Shown here: piece by piece, positions 26,757-35,170 of the stretch
Numbering within the stretch: the stretch's first letter is position 1
Layout of the letters: each line of letters opens with the position of its first letter
Source of the DNA: Caldilineaceae bacterium
GTDB taxonomy: Bacteria > Chloroflexota > Anaerolineae > Caldilineales > Caldilineaceae
Length of the DNA stretch: 64,000 bases
Direction: 5' to 3'
Assembly (NCBI GenBank): GCA_022823185.1
Contig: JAJDXQ010000013.1
Location: forward strand, 233,145 to 297,144
Program-made: the position numbers and the translations under genes
Notes under the pieces: model-generated
Told to the model about the DNA's origin: nothing
Database searches by the model: none
Seen by the model: only the letters and a program-made list of their open reading frames with translations

Positions 26757-27545
26757 GTGGCGGACCTGACGCTGGACAACCAGATTCTGAGAGAGGCGTC
26801 AGAGGGAAACTTCTGAGCCCTTCACGTCGTCGCCAGTGTGTCGACCACGTGAAGGCGCTCTTGGGGGTTTCGGAGCGACGCGCCTGCAGGGTGCTGGGTC
26901 ATCCTCGCTCCACCCAGCGATACAAGCCGAGCCCGGTGGAGGATGAAAAGGCGCTGACCGAGGAGATCGTGACGCTGGCCGGTCAGTTCGGCAGGTACGG
27001 GTACCGTAGAATCACCGCCCTTCTGAGGCATCGCGGCTGGCCAGTGAACCACAAGCGTTTGGAGGATATGGCGACGAGAAGGGCCTAGGGTACCGGCGAA
27101 GCAGCCGAAGAGGGGGCGTCTGTGGTTCAATGACGGCTCGTGCGTGCGTCTGCGGCCTGCGTGGAAGGACCATGTGTGGGCCTACGACTTCATTCACCCG
27201 AGGCTCCATGAAGGCACAGGAGTGCGGTTGCTGACCGTCATCGATGAATACAGCAGGGCGTGTCTGGCGATCCGGGCTGCCCGCAGCATTCGCCCTTCCG
27301 ATCTGATATGGGCGCTGGCCGAACTGATGGTGTTCAGAGGCGTGCCCGACCCTATTCGTTCGGACAACGGGCCGGAGTTTACGGCCCGGGCTGTGCGCGA
27401 GTGGCTGGGACGGGTGGGAGCCAGGACGCTTTATATCGAGCCTGGGTCGCCGTGGGAGAACGGCTTGCGAGTTTCAACGGGAAGTTGAGGGACGAGTCGC
27501 TGGACAAAGAGGTCTTCTATACATTGCTGGAGGTGCGTGAGGCCC
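26757..27545 (+). mobile_element. Degenerate IS3-family element (orfA tail plus frameshifted orfB)
   Basis: Bases 26757-26816 read VADLTLDNQILREASEGNF then stop, the typical end of an IS3 orfA. From 26849 an orfB begins (VSERRACRVLGHPRSTQRY, then YGYRRITALLRHRGW). A frame change near 27062 moves the reading to WRREGLRVPAKQPKRGRLWF and the integrase core with YDFIH, SDNGPEF and SPWENG (the DDE residues). A second shift near 27470 leads to SFNGKLRDESLDKEVFYTLL, after which the gene ends abruptly. With two frameshifts and both ends missing it cannot be active. It starts 21 bases after the transglycosylase stop. Confidence 0.85.
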
Positions 27546-27619
27546 TCTTGCCTGCCGATCCTGTCCCCTTGCTTGCCGGACCAACATAAAGGGTGGTACA
27601 AACATCGGGGGCAGGCCAG

Positions 27620-27690
27620 CCTTCCCCGTCGATCTCCCGTATATCCACCCCGCGGCATGTACTCGCCCCGCCACCCGCTGACAACTGTCT
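27620..27690. repeat. Dispersed GC-rich motif (TGTACYCGCCCC family)
   Basis: CTTCCCCGTCGATCTCCCGT, then CCGCGGCATGTACTCGCCCC, then GCCACCCGCTGACAACTG. Here the motif lies immediately upstream of copy B of the 0.85 kb element, whereas at 18510 it lies immediately downstream of copy A. Confidence 0.7.
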
Positions 27691-28503
27691 ACTGCAGTTC
27701 GGTACCGCAAGTATGCCCCGCCCAGCACGCGGGCAAGAACTGCCAAGCCCACGCCAGACTGGGAGTAGCCCAAAACCGGTGCCGCCGGCCATAGACACCT
27801 GACCGCTACTTCTATATACTTGGGATTAAAAGTTCAGTCCATTCAAGAACAGCGGGGACGCTGCTGCTGTTAAGCCCTGCATGCGCGCGCTGACCCTGCG
27901 CGTCGCGGTCGGCCCTGCCTCCCACGACATGCCGCGCCAGCGCACCCTTGATCGCGATGACGGCTTGCTCTGGCCCAAGCCCGCCAGCCAGGACGAAAGC
28001 CCCATAGACCAGAAGTCAGTGATCGGGGATCAGTAGTCAGATAGGGTCGCAACCTTGAGGGCTGGCATGTCGCAGTTCACTGGCCACCGGCCAAAGCAGT
28101 TTAAGGAGACTCCCCCCATGTCGCAGCAATCCGAAGACCGGCTCGACCGCATCGAACGCAACCTCGAACGCCACGCCGAAGAATCAAATCAGCGTATGGC
28201 CCACCTCGATCGCTTCCTTGCCAACTTCTCCAATGACGTCGCCCTCATCGCCGCCGAAAGCAAAAACCGCATCGCTTCAGCGGAAGTCACCCTCGACCGC
28301 CTGGCCGAACTGCTCACCCGCTCCTACCACCAATCCAATCAGCGGCTGGACCGCATAGAGGAACTGGTCGCACGCAACGGCCAACAGCTCCAATTCCTGC
28401 GAGACCTGACACAAGGCCATATCTCACAGCCCACGCCGCCGGCGCACTCCGACTGACACCAGTAGTCAGTCAAGGCTGCTGCCTTGCTAGCTGGCCAAGC
28501 GCA
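27686..28503. repeat. Dispersed element, copy B (partner at 17640-18507)
   Basis: Aligns with copy A from TACTGCAGTTCGGTACCGCA to CTGGCCAAGCGCA. It retains the short conserved frame (here 27881-28036, HDMPRQRTLDRDDGLLW) and the coiled-coil gene 28118-28456 with the same ribosome binding site. It is about 50 bases shorter than copy A, 42 of them from the repeat-unit loss inside the gene. It follows the IS3 remnant. Confidence 0.75.
28118..28456 (+). CDS. Small coiled-coil protein, copy B
   Basis: A 112-residue paralogue of the protein at 18078, roughly 85-90% identical by eye. It starts MSQQSEDRLDRIERNLERHAE, with TAAGGAGA upstream at the same distance. It ends with the same residues LRDLTQGHISQPTPPAHSD. 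It lacks the 14-residue block of extra NGQQI(E/Q)R repeats. Most differences between the copies keep the frame and the heptads, which suggests that the protein was under selection for some time. Function unknown. Predicted to be a soluble helical rod. Confidence 0.65.
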   Translation: MSQQSEDRLDRIERNLERHAEESNQRMAHLDRFLANFSNDVALIAAESKNRIASAEVTLDRLAELLTRSYHQSNQRLDRIEELVARNGQQLQFLRDLTQGHISQPTPPAHSD

Positions 28504-28595
28504 ATTTACTTGACCTGCAGCCCAAAGAAACTGGTTCAGGTATTTGTTAGTATTGGGCCGTAGAAAAGGGGAAATATGGCCAGGAGCAGACAGAC

Positions 28596-28997
28596 ATGAA
28601 TAGAGAATTCGCTATTGGGAATACGGCAAATTACGATGAGTGGCTTATCGAGCAACTTAGAGATCCCGAAGAAGCGCTTTCCTATCTGGATGCCGCAATT
28701 GAAGAGTATAGCGTGGATAACGATTTCATTGCCCTGAGATACGCTACTTTGAATTGCTTTCGCGCACAGTATTCTCTTCTGAGGCCGAAGAGCCCTATCG
28801 GAGTTGACCTGGAATCTTTGGAGCACGATCGAGACTTCACTCCGGATCCACTCGTGATCGATTGGACGAGTAACATTACTTCTTCAAATGTGTTACCTGA
28901 AAGCGGGGGCCTCGGTAAGAATCTGGAACCCGCCGTACATCATCGAGAGCAGAGTCCTTCCAAAGACTTAGTCGGTGTAAGTGTAACCTATGAATAA
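28596..28997 (+). CDS. HigA-like antitoxin N-terminus fused to unrecognised tail (probably decayed)
   Basis: The first ~50 residues (YDEWLIEQLRDPEEALSYLDAAIEEYSVDNDFIALRYATL) resemble the start of addiction-module antidote proteins of the HigA/YbaQ-like group (xEYLIexLkDPeeAaaYLnAAleE). The helix-turn-helix that should follow is absent. The remaining ~80 residues, ending SKDLVGVSVTYE, match nothing I recognise. CAGGAG lies about 10 bases before the ATG. No toxin gene is adjacent. It may be a truncated antitoxin extended into noncoding sequence. Confidence 0.4.
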   Translation: MNREFAIGNTANYDEWLIEQLRDPEEALSYLDAAIEEYSVDNDFIALRYATLNCFRAQYSLLRPKSPIGVDLESLEHDRDFTPDPLVIDWTSNITSSNVLPESGGLGKNLEPAVHHREQSPSKDLVGVSVTYE

Positions 28998-29000
28998 GGA

Positions 29001-29278
29001 ATGAAGTTGCAGTTCTTCGCAATTTTGTCCACCTGCTACACGCCTCTCACCTTCCGTCCCCACCTGAAATCTGGTTGTCATCGCTCAAAGCCGGGCCAGA
29101 AAATTACGGCTGAACGACAACAAGATTCCCCTGGAACACCACATTCATTCAGGTCACAAATAAATCCCCACTGGGCCGAATACTCGAGCCCTGGCGCAAA
29201 AGTGCTTTCAACCAGAACTGGCTGCATGTCCACTGAGCCTTTGTCCATCTGCCTCCCCTCTTCGCGGACTAAGAGAAC
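29001..29278. other. Short intergenic stretch without recognised gene
   Basis: A 106-residue frame crosses this stretch and the following fragment but shows no family pattern. The stretch may be the remains of the orfB or the neighbouring nuclease copy lost beside the IS3 orfA. Confidence 0.35.
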
Positions 29279-29393
29279 TCAGGCCAGCCCCTCCGACCCG
29301 CACGCGGACCGATACCCGTAGGCGGCGCGTCGTACCCGCCGGATCTCGTCAGCCGAATTCAGCATACGACGCCTCAACTCCTCTGCACTCAGG
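29279..29393 (-). pseudogene. Duplicated 3' end of the Cas4-like nuclease gene
   Basis: On the minus strand this reads LSAEELRRRMLNSADEIRR, then VRRAAYGYRSACGSEGLA and stop. It closely matches the end of the protein at 31020-31568 (YTEELRRRVLDSADEIRRAR... CGYREACGSEALG) but lacks about 16 residues that include two of the cysteines. The DNA also matches (GGATCTCGTCAGCCGA in both). It abuts the stop of the IS3 orfA at 29389. It is therefore a decayed partial copy whose upstream part was replaced by the insertion sequence. Confidence 0.7.
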
Positions 29394-29682
29394 AACCGGA
29401 GCGGGCAACCTTTTCTTTCAGCCACTCAAGCTCCATCTTGAGCCGCCCGATCTGTTCATGAAGCTCTGCCTCCAGGACCTCCTGCTCCCGTCGCTCGCGT
29501 TCGCCATCTCTGGCGAAAACGCTCGGCCCGCCATCCAGCAGCTGCTGTTTCCAGGACCGTATCACGTTGGGATGAAGCCCATGTTCACGGGACAACTGGC
29601 TTATCGTCTTGCTGCCTTCAAGCGCTTCCAGCGCAACCCGAAACTTGAACTCCGCCGAGTGTTTCCTTCGTTTCTTGACCAT
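29389..29682 (-). CDS. IS3-family transposase OrfA (lone)
   Basis: A 97-residue protein starting MVKKRRKHSAEFKFRVALEA, with the helix-turn-helix ISQLSREHGLHPNVIRSWKQQLL and a leucine-zipper-like C-terminus (LEAELHEQIGRLKMELEWLKEKV). This is a complete OrfA of an IS3 element. OrfB, which should overlap its 3' end in the -1 frame, is missing, replaced by the nuclease-gene fragment. It may bind IS ends but cannot transpose alone. The 258 bases upstream (29683-29940) hold no gene I recognise. Confidence 0.85.
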   Translation of the reverse strand: MVKKRRKHSAEFKFRVALEALEGSKTISQLSREHGLHPNVIRSWKQQLLDGGPSVFARDGERERREQEVLEAELHEQIGRLKMELEWLKEKVARSGS

Positions 29683-29940
29683 CGGTCTATCCTTCCACAG
29701 ACTTGGTGACCTGCCCCATTATACACCTTGGCTTGTGGACAAGGTGGGACCATGCTCACCATTTCTTTTTCTCTGTAGGAGAACTCGCATACATTTACTT
29801 TCCTTCAGCCACTCATTTTGCTTCCTTTCACAACTTGGCTAGGACAAAAATGACAAGCCGTATGCGGCTCGCGGCAATCTTCATCTGTATATCTTTCTGT
29901 CTCGAAAACGGGAGGCTAAATCGGGGTGGGGGGAACGCCT

Positions 29941-30177
29941 TCACTGCGTAAAGGCATTTCGGCCAAGTCCTGAACGATTCACAATGTCGCGTAGAGTTCC
30001 AACTGGGATTTCGCCGTGGTTGGCGACGACAACAATCCTCAGTGAACTGTTGTTGTGTTCGTCTTCTATCTCACCTTTCAGAATGATATGACTGCCGCTC
30101 TGCCTGACCGCTTCAAACCCGTTGTCCTTTAGGATTTTCAGGACAGTTTGGGGCTTCATCGGGGTCAATCCAGGCAT
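29941..30177 (-). CDS. hicA: HicA-type mRNA interferase toxin
   Basis: Start taken at the ATG ending at 30177 (MPGLTPMKPQTVLKILKDNGFE). The family pattern is clear: a lysine/leucine-rich first helix, GFEAVRQSGSHIILKG with the catalytic His30, and VVVANHGEIPVGTLRDIVNRSGL. HicA folds as a dsRNA-binding domain and cleaves mRNA. It is preceded by hicB on the same strand and overlaps its 3' end by about 65 bases. The order antitoxin-then-toxin is the less common hicBA arrangement. Confidence 0.8.
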   Translation of the reverse strand: MPGLTPMKPQTVLKILKDNGFEAVRQSGSHIILKGEIEDEHNNSSLRIVVVANHGEIPVGTLRDIVNRSGLGRNAFTQ

Positions 30178-30475
30178 AAGCCACAGAGATTTCACCCTTT
30201 GCCTGAGATAACGCGCCAGTGGCGAGATCGGACAGATGCGCCGATTCGATCTCAGGAGGATTCTGGACGAACGGCCGGAACTCTGGAGTTAAGCGCAGCA
30301 GATACGACATGATTTCGGCGGGTGGGGCACACTGGAGATAGAGTTCAAGCGCCTCCTCAAGGTTGACGAGAGCTTCTTCTGCTGTCTTGCCATGGCTCGA
30401 AATCTCCAGGCTGTCACACCGAGCCACGTATGCCTCGCCCTCTCGCCAGATTGAGCATTCAAGTTTCCAATTCAT
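30113..30475 (-). CDS. hicB: HicB-type antitoxin
   Basis: The N-terminus MNWKLECSIWREGEAYVARC..., then SSHGKTAEEALVNLEEALELYLQ, is the HicB partial RNase H-like fold that blocks HicA. The C-terminal half (residues 60-120) has no obvious Arc or HTH DNA-binding domain and overlaps the start of hicA. The toxin and antitoxin are co-directional and overlapping, so they are co-translated. Some of the C-terminal residues may be read-through of what was once a separate frame. Confidence 0.75.
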   Translation of the reverse strand: MNWKLECSIWREGEAYVARCDSLEISSHGKTAEEALVNLEEALELYLQCAPPAEIMSYLLRLTPEFRPFVQNPPEIESAHLSDLATGALSQAKGEISVAYAWIDPDEAPNCPENPKGQRV

Positions 30476-31019
30476 TTATGTCCCTTGGCATGACATCGGG
30501 TTGCCGTAATTTAGCCCAGAGCGTGCTAGAAAGTCAAAAGCCTTTTGGTTTGAGGCCGGGGCATATGCAGCTGGATCCTGACACCAATATCTCCTACGAA
30601 GGGCACCCTCAAGGGGCGCCTCAACCAGTTGTCAATCGTTTTTGGCCAGAAGATCGCTCTCCAGTAGCCGGAGACCTTAAGGATCTGTGACCGTGCAATA
30701 TGATTTGCGCAGTTCTTAGCGCATTTTTTCGGAGTTGGGCTCGCATCGTGTAGTGTCGCGCGGCCTTGATCCGTTTGGATGAAGTCGTCCTGTTGAAGCG
30801 TATTGCTAAGGGGTGGAGACGAAAAGGAGAAGCGAGGTAGTAGCTACTTGATATCCTGTGGCGCGACAAGATCGGAGTTTACGCTCATGGGTGGGTCAAC
30901 GGTGATGGGAAGTTTCGCGTCGTTGTCAATATAGACTCGAAATGATTCATCCTTGTTTTTGAAGTCTTCGTCTGGCACCATGCTTGCAACGCAAAGTGCG
31001 GTGGTCCCAACAGAAACCA
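30476..31019. other. 544-base gap without a convincing gene
   Basis: A short minus-strand frame at 30844-30981 (MVPDEDFKNKDESFRVYIDN...) has coding-like composition but matches no family I know. The frame at 30430-30690 on the other strand is not credible. The stretch is lower in GC than its surroundings and may hold the hicB promoter. Confidence 0.4.
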
Positions 31020-31568
31020 CTACCCCAGCGCCTCCGACCCGCACGCCTCACGATATCCGCACGCCGCGCAGCGCCGCGCCTCACCATGGCTCCGCCCCAC
31101 GTCCGCGGCGCGGCGCGCCCGCCGGATCTCGTCAGCCGAGTCCAGCACGCGGCGCCTCAGCTCCTCCGTATACGGAATTTGCAGCGTGGCGTCTGCATAG
31201 CGCAGCAGACCGTACGGCGGCGCTTCCCCGTAATTGTCCTCAACCAGCAGACAGTACGCGGCCAGCTGCAAAATGTGACTGGCGTACGGCTGCGCCGGCC
31301 TTGCCCGACTCTTCACCTCCACGGGAACGACGAGGCGCCTGCCCCGCTCGCGCGTCTGCACCAGATAATCAGGCCGCCCAACCAGCCCGTAGCGCCGGCT
31401 GCGCAGCGGTCGCTCCGGCGCCTCCATCGCTTCAGTATCCCGGTAGACGACCGAACCCGCAGGCAAGCCGCTCCTCTGCCGCTGCCGGCGTCCCAGCCAC
31501 AGCAGCAGACCGCCCAATAGCGCCAAAAAAAGAGCGAAAGCCAGAACGAAAGGCAAGGGTAGAATCAT
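31020..31568 (-). CDS. Membrane-anchored Cas4-like PD-(D/E)XK nuclease
   Basis: A 182-residue protein with an N-terminal membrane helix (residues 2-25, LPFVLAFALFLALLGGLLLW). The nuclease core follows: GRPDYL (catalytic Asp), VPVEVKSR (E-x-K) and QLAAYCLLVED (the RecB/Cas4 Q-motif). The end has CAACGYREAC, three of the cysteines of the Cas4 Fe-S site, but the usual fourth N-terminal cysteine was not found. There is no CRISPR array or cas gene nearby, so this is a solo Cas4-type protein. A broken partial copy of its 3' end lies at 29279. Confidence 0.8.
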   Translation of the reverse strand: MILPLPFVLAFALFLALLGGLLLWLGRRQRQRSGLPAGSVVYRDTEAMEAPERPLRSRRYGLVGRPDYLVQTRERGRRLVVPVEVKSRARPAQPYASHILQLAAYCLLVEDNYGEAPPYGLLRYADATLQIPYTEELRRRVLDSADEIRRARRAADVGRSHGEARRCAACGYREACGSEALG

Positions 31569-31586
31569 GCGCGCCGGCGAGTGCCC

Positions 31587-32075
31587 TCAGCCCCCGTTCT
31601 CCGCCTCGTCAGGCCGGTTCTTGCACAGAATCTCCCAACTGCCGCGCTGGCAGACCTCATCCTTCTGGTTCAACACCTCCATCCTGAAGGTGACCACGCC
31701 CCCGCCCAGCCGACGCATCGGCTTCTTCTCGCGCACAGTCGCCCGCAGTCGCACCGTGTCCCCGATCAGGACTGGCCGGCGGAACTGCCATTCCAGCTTC
31801 ATGAAGGCTTCGACCGTACCCTCCATGAAACCCATCCGCACCGCCAGCCCGCTCGCGATACTCAGCACCAGCAGCCCGTGCGCCACCCGCTGGCCGAACA
31901 TCTGCGCCTCGCTGTAATGCGCGTCCGTGTGAATCCGGTTCCAGTCGCCGGACAGCGCCGCAAAGTTGACGATGTCCGCCTCTGTCACCGTGCGGCCCAC
32001 GCTCTCGCAGCCGTCCCCCTCCGCAAACTCCTCAAAATAAAGCCCCATCGGGGGCTGCATCGCTCGCGTACCCAT
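31587..32075 (-). CDS. MaoC-like hot-dog dehydratase
   Basis: A 162-residue single hot-dog domain. The hydratase motif SGDWNRIHTDAHYSEAQMFGQRVAHG contains the catalytic Asp and His of MaoC/(R)-specific enoyl-CoA hydratases. The remaining strands (FRRPVLIGDTVRLRATV, GGGVVTFRMEVLNQKDEV) fit the family. An alternative start at MQPPMGLYFEEF (32060) is possible. It probably hydrates enoyl-CoA esters in fatty acid or branched-chain metabolism. It lies 18 bases before the Cas4-like gene on the same strand, which may be coincidental. Confidence 0.87.
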   Translation of the reverse strand: MGTRAMQPPMGLYFEEFAEGDGCESVGRTVTEADIVNFAALSGDWNRIHTDAHYSEAQMFGQRVAHGLLVLSIASGLAVRMGFMEGTVEAFMKLEWQFRRPVLIGDTVRLRATVREKKPMRRLGGGVVTFRMEVLNQKDEVCQRGSWEILCKNRPDEAENGG

Positions 32076-32166
32076 TTCGCTCCCCTAACGACTCTCAGTC
32101 AGAAAACAAGAAGCCAGGACTCAGAGGCGCTCTCTCTCCTCACTCCTCTTCGCTCTCTCCTCGCCC

Positions 32167-33177
32167 TCACACCTTTACCAGCATCTTGCCCAGATTCTCG
32201 CCATGAAACAGACCGATAAACGCCTCCGGCGTCTTCTCGATCCCTTCGTGGATCGTCTCCTCCCATTTGAGATTCCCATCCCGCATCCAGCCGGACACAT
32301 CGCGCACAAAGTCGTCGCGGCGTTCAGGATGGTCCGAAACGATAAAGCCCTGCATCTTCAGCCGCCGCCCGATAATCAGCGCCAGGTTGGCCGGGCCCGG
32401 CTCCGCAGCCGTGGCGTTGTACATGCTGATCATCCCGCACACAACGATGCGGCCGAAGTCATTCATATACTGGATCGCCGCCTCCAGATGCGCGCCCCCG
32501 ACATTCTCGAAATACACGTCGATGCCGTCCGGACACGCCCTCTTCAGCGCCCGCCGCAGATTGCTCGTCTCCTTGTAATTGATCGCCGCGTCCACGCCTG
32601 CCACCTCCTCCAGCCAGCGCGTCTTGGCCTCCGAACCGGCCGAACCCACCACGCGGCAGCCCTTGATCTTCGCGATCTGGCACACCTCGGAACCGACCGC
32701 GCCCGCCGCGCCCGAAACAAAGACCGTGTCGCCCTCCTTCGGCGCCCCGATGTCCAGCAGCCCGACATACGCCGTCATCCCCGGCATCCCCAGCACGCCC
32801 AGGTAGCTCTGCAGCGGCGCCAGCGACGGGTCCACCTTGGTCAGGTGGCGCGCCTCAGCCAGCGCGTACTCCCGCCAGCCAAGCATATGCAGCACGAAGT
32901 CACCCGCCGCGAACTGCTCGCTCGTCGAGCTGACGACTTCGCCCACCGCGCCCCCCGTGAGCGGCTCATCCAGCCCGAACGGAGGCGTATAGCTGCGCGT
33001 ATCCCGCATCCGCCCGCGCATGTAGGGGTCCACCGAAAGATAGCGGTTGCGCACCAGCGCCTGGCCCGGCTCGCTCGGCTCCGGCACGTCGACGCTCGCG
33101 AGAGAAAAGTTGTCCGCGGTCGGCAACCCGTGCGGACGGCTGCGCAGATGGATTTCACGGCTGGTAACAGAAGTCAT
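32167..33177 (-). CDS. NADP-dependent oxidoreductase, MDR superfamily (alkenal/curcumin reductase-like)
   Basis: A 336-residue zinc-free medium-chain reductase. The N-terminal catalytic domain has SVDPYMRGRMRD, as in leukotriene B4 dehydrogenase/CurA-type enzymes. The Rossmann domain has VSGAAGAVGSEVCQIAKIKG for NADPH binding, then VYFENVGGAHLEAAI and GRIVVCGMISMYN. These reduce alpha,beta-unsaturated ketones and aldehydes. It is encoded with the MaoC gene, 91 bases apart with a pyrimidine-rich simple repeat between them. Confidence 0.9.
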   Translation of the reverse strand: MTSVTSREIHLRSRPHGLPTADNFSLASVDVPEPSEPGQALVRNRYLSVDPYMRGRMRDTRSYTPPFGLDEPLTGGAVGEVVSSTSEQFAAGDFVLHMLGWREYALAEARHLTKVDPSLAPLQSYLGVLGMPGMTAYVGLLDIGAPKEGDTVFVSGAAGAVGSEVCQIAKIKGCRVVGSAGSEAKTRWLEEVAGVDAAINYKETSNLRRALKRACPDGIDVYFENVGGAHLEAAIQYMNDFGRIVVCGMISMYNATAAEPGPANLALIIGRRLKMQGFIVSDHPERRDDFVRDVSGWMRDGNLKWEETIHEGIEKTPEAFIGLFHGENLGKMLVKV

Positions 33178-33937
33178 TTAGTCGCCTCGAAGTTTGATGG
33201 CCCGCCGGCCCGGTTACGAAAAGAAGATTCGCCCATTTTCCTCCATTGCCCACAATGCGCAAAATCCAGCGCGCAACACAACGCCATGCCAACACGCCTC
33301 CCTGACTCCGCGCCCCTACCCCCTGCAGCTCCGGGGCCTCCCCCAACCCCCGCCCTTCAACCTGGTAGCCATGCCATGTGTCGGCGGCCCCTCCGCGCCC
33401 CGCCCTTCTCGCGCCCCGCCTCCGTCCCAATCCAACCACACGCCGCCAGCCGCCAACTCTCTGATCAAGGGGGCGGGGCAGTGCAAGGACCAGGTCATCC
33501 AGCGACGATCGCCTTACCCCCCTCGCGACGTGTACCCGCCCCACCGGCATAGCCCCCTCACTGACCACTGCCCACAGGCGCATCCCCGCCCCCCAATGGC
33601 CGCCCCACTCTGTGCATTTTTCCCGTCACCCCCTGTAGGGGCGTCCCTTGTGGGCGCGCAAGCCCCTCCGCACAGACCCCCTCCAATCAGAGACGCCAAC
33701 ACCTCCCTCGCGCCCTTCCCCCGCAGTTCCCCTGCCCCTCCCCTGCAGTTCCCCTGCAGTTCCCCTGCAGTTCCCCTGCAGTTCCCCTGCAGTTCTCCCC
33801 GCCGCACGCGGAGCGAAAGGCGCATAATCGTAGTATAATGACAGGATGAAGGCAACGCCCCCGCAGCACGGGCCGTTGCCATGATGGCTGTTCCAGACCG
33901 CTCAGCCGCCAACACCTGCCCGACCAGGAGCGCATCT
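33178..33937. other. Long intergenic region with three repeat types
   Basis: This region between divergent genes contains a TGTACCCGCCCC-family motif (33512-33570), a GTAGGGGC...TTGTGGGCGC block (33632-33670) that recurs at 54674, and the 11-base minisatellite at 33740-33794. A -10-like TATAAT at 33834-33839 lies about 100 bases before the amidohydrolase, but no good -35 box accompanies it. The reading frames across it are repeat-derived. Confidence 0.6.
33740..33794. repeat. 11-base minisatellite (CCCCTGCAGTT)5
   Basis: Five exact tandem copies of CCCCTGCAGTT, each containing CTGCAG, with one or two decayed copies upstream (33718-33739). It lies in the intergenic region ahead of the M20 amidohydrolase. 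Confidence 0.9.
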
Positions 33938-35167
33938 ATGCCAAACGACAAGTCAGTCACCAGCGCCGAACTCTACGCCCGCGCCAAGGCCATCCAGCCC
34001 AAAATCAGCGCCTGGCGCCGCGCCATTCACCGCTACCCGGAGCTGACCTTCACCGAACATCGCACCGCCGGATTCGTCAACAAAACGATGCTCGACCTGG
34101 GCATCGAAACGCAGACCGAAGTGGCCAAGACCGGTGTCGTCGGCCATATCCACGGCGGCGATGGACCCCTGGTGGGCCTGCGCGCCGACATGGACGCCCT
34201 TCCGATCCAGGAAGAAAACGGCTCCGGCTTCGACAGCGAGCGGCCCGGCCTCATGCACGCCTGCGGCCACGACGCCCACACCGCCATGCTCATGGGCGCC
34301 GCGACCCTGCTCAAGGAGATGGCCGACGAGGGCCGCCTCCCCGGCAACGTGCGCCTGCTCTTCCAGCCCAGCGAAGAAGCCTCCGACGACGAGGGCAAGT
34401 CCGGCGGCTTGCGCATGGTGGAAGAGGGCGCGCTCGCAGACGTTGACGCCGTCTTTGGCGTCCATGTCGATCCCACCAAGGATCTGGGCATCGTCGCCAG
34501 CCGCTCCGGCCCCCTGATGGCGGCCGCCGATGAGTTCGAAATTACCGTAATCGGCGCCGGCGGACACGCCGCGCGGCCCCAGGCCGCCAACGATCCCATC
34601 GTGCTGGCCGCCCACGCCGTTCACGCCATCCACCACATCGTCAGCCGCCGGCTGGATCCCCTCGACCCGGGCGTCATCACCATCGGCCAGATCCATGGCG
34701 GAACCGTGAATAACGTCATCCCCGACAGCGTCTATCTCAACGGGACCATCCGCACCTTCACGCCGCAGGCGCGTAAACTCCTGCAAGAGGAGCTGCGCCG
34801 GGCCTGCGGCGTCGTCGAAGCCATGGGCGGCAGCTTCGAACTGACCATACACGAGGGCTATCCGCCCACCGTCCTGGACCCGGAAGCCACCCATATCGCG
34901 CTGACCGCGGCGGCCGAGTTCCTCGGTGAAGAAAACGCGCCGCAGGCGCCCATGGTGATGGCCGCCGAAGATTTCGCCTACATGGCGCGGGCCGCGCCCG
35001 GCTGCTTCCTGCGCCTGGGAACCCACAACCCGGACTGGCCGCAGCGTTACTATGTGCATACCTCCACCTTCCGCATGGACGAAGACGCCCTCCCAATCGG
35101 CGCCGCCGCGCTCGCCGCAGCCGCCGTCAAGTGGATGCAGGAGAAAAGTTCGGGAAGCGAGGAGTGA
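33938..35167 (+). CDS. M20-family amidohydrolase (N-acyl amino acid/IAA-amino acid hydrolase type)
   Basis: Start at ATG 33938 with AGGAG at 33926-33930. The frame open from 33881 has no such site. Metal-binding motifs: [29 protein letters not shown] and [16 protein letters not shown] with the catalytic glutamates, then FGVHVDP, VNVI-like [15 protein letters not shown] and AAEDFAYM near the end. A dimerisation domain lies between the metal motifs. These features mark the M20D subfamily, cytosolic Zn/Mn enzymes that remove acyl groups from amino acids. 409 residues, full length. It heads a run of four + strand genes to 38267. Confidence 0.92.
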   Translation: MPNDKSVTSAELYARAKAIQPKISAWRRAIHRYPELTFTEHRTAGFVNKTMLDLGIETQTEVAKTGVVGHIHGGDGPLVGLRADMDALPIQEENGSGFDSERPGLMHACGHDAHTAMLMGAATLLKEMADEGRLPGNVRLLFQPSEEASDDEGKSGGLRMVEEGALADVDAVFGVHVDPTKDLGIVASRSGPLMAAADEFEITVIGAGGHAARPQAANDPIVLAAHAVHAIHHIVSRRLDPLDPGVITIGQIHGGTVNNVIPDSVYLNGTIRTFTPQARKLLQEELRRACGVVEAMGGSFELTIHEGYPPTVLDPEATHIALTAAAEFLGEENAPQAPMVMAAEDFAYMARAAPGCFLRLGTHNPDWPQRYYVHTSTFRMDEDALPIGAAALAAAAVKWMQEKSSGSEE

Positions 35168-35170
35168 GAA

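Noticed and set aside
31020..31568. CRISPR-associated locus because of the Cas4-like gene
   Set aside because: No repeat-spacer array and no other cas gene in the window.
32203..33552. 449-residue + strand ORF across the oxidoreductase
   Set aside because: Histidine/arginine/proline-rich antisense frame that runs on into intergenic repeats.
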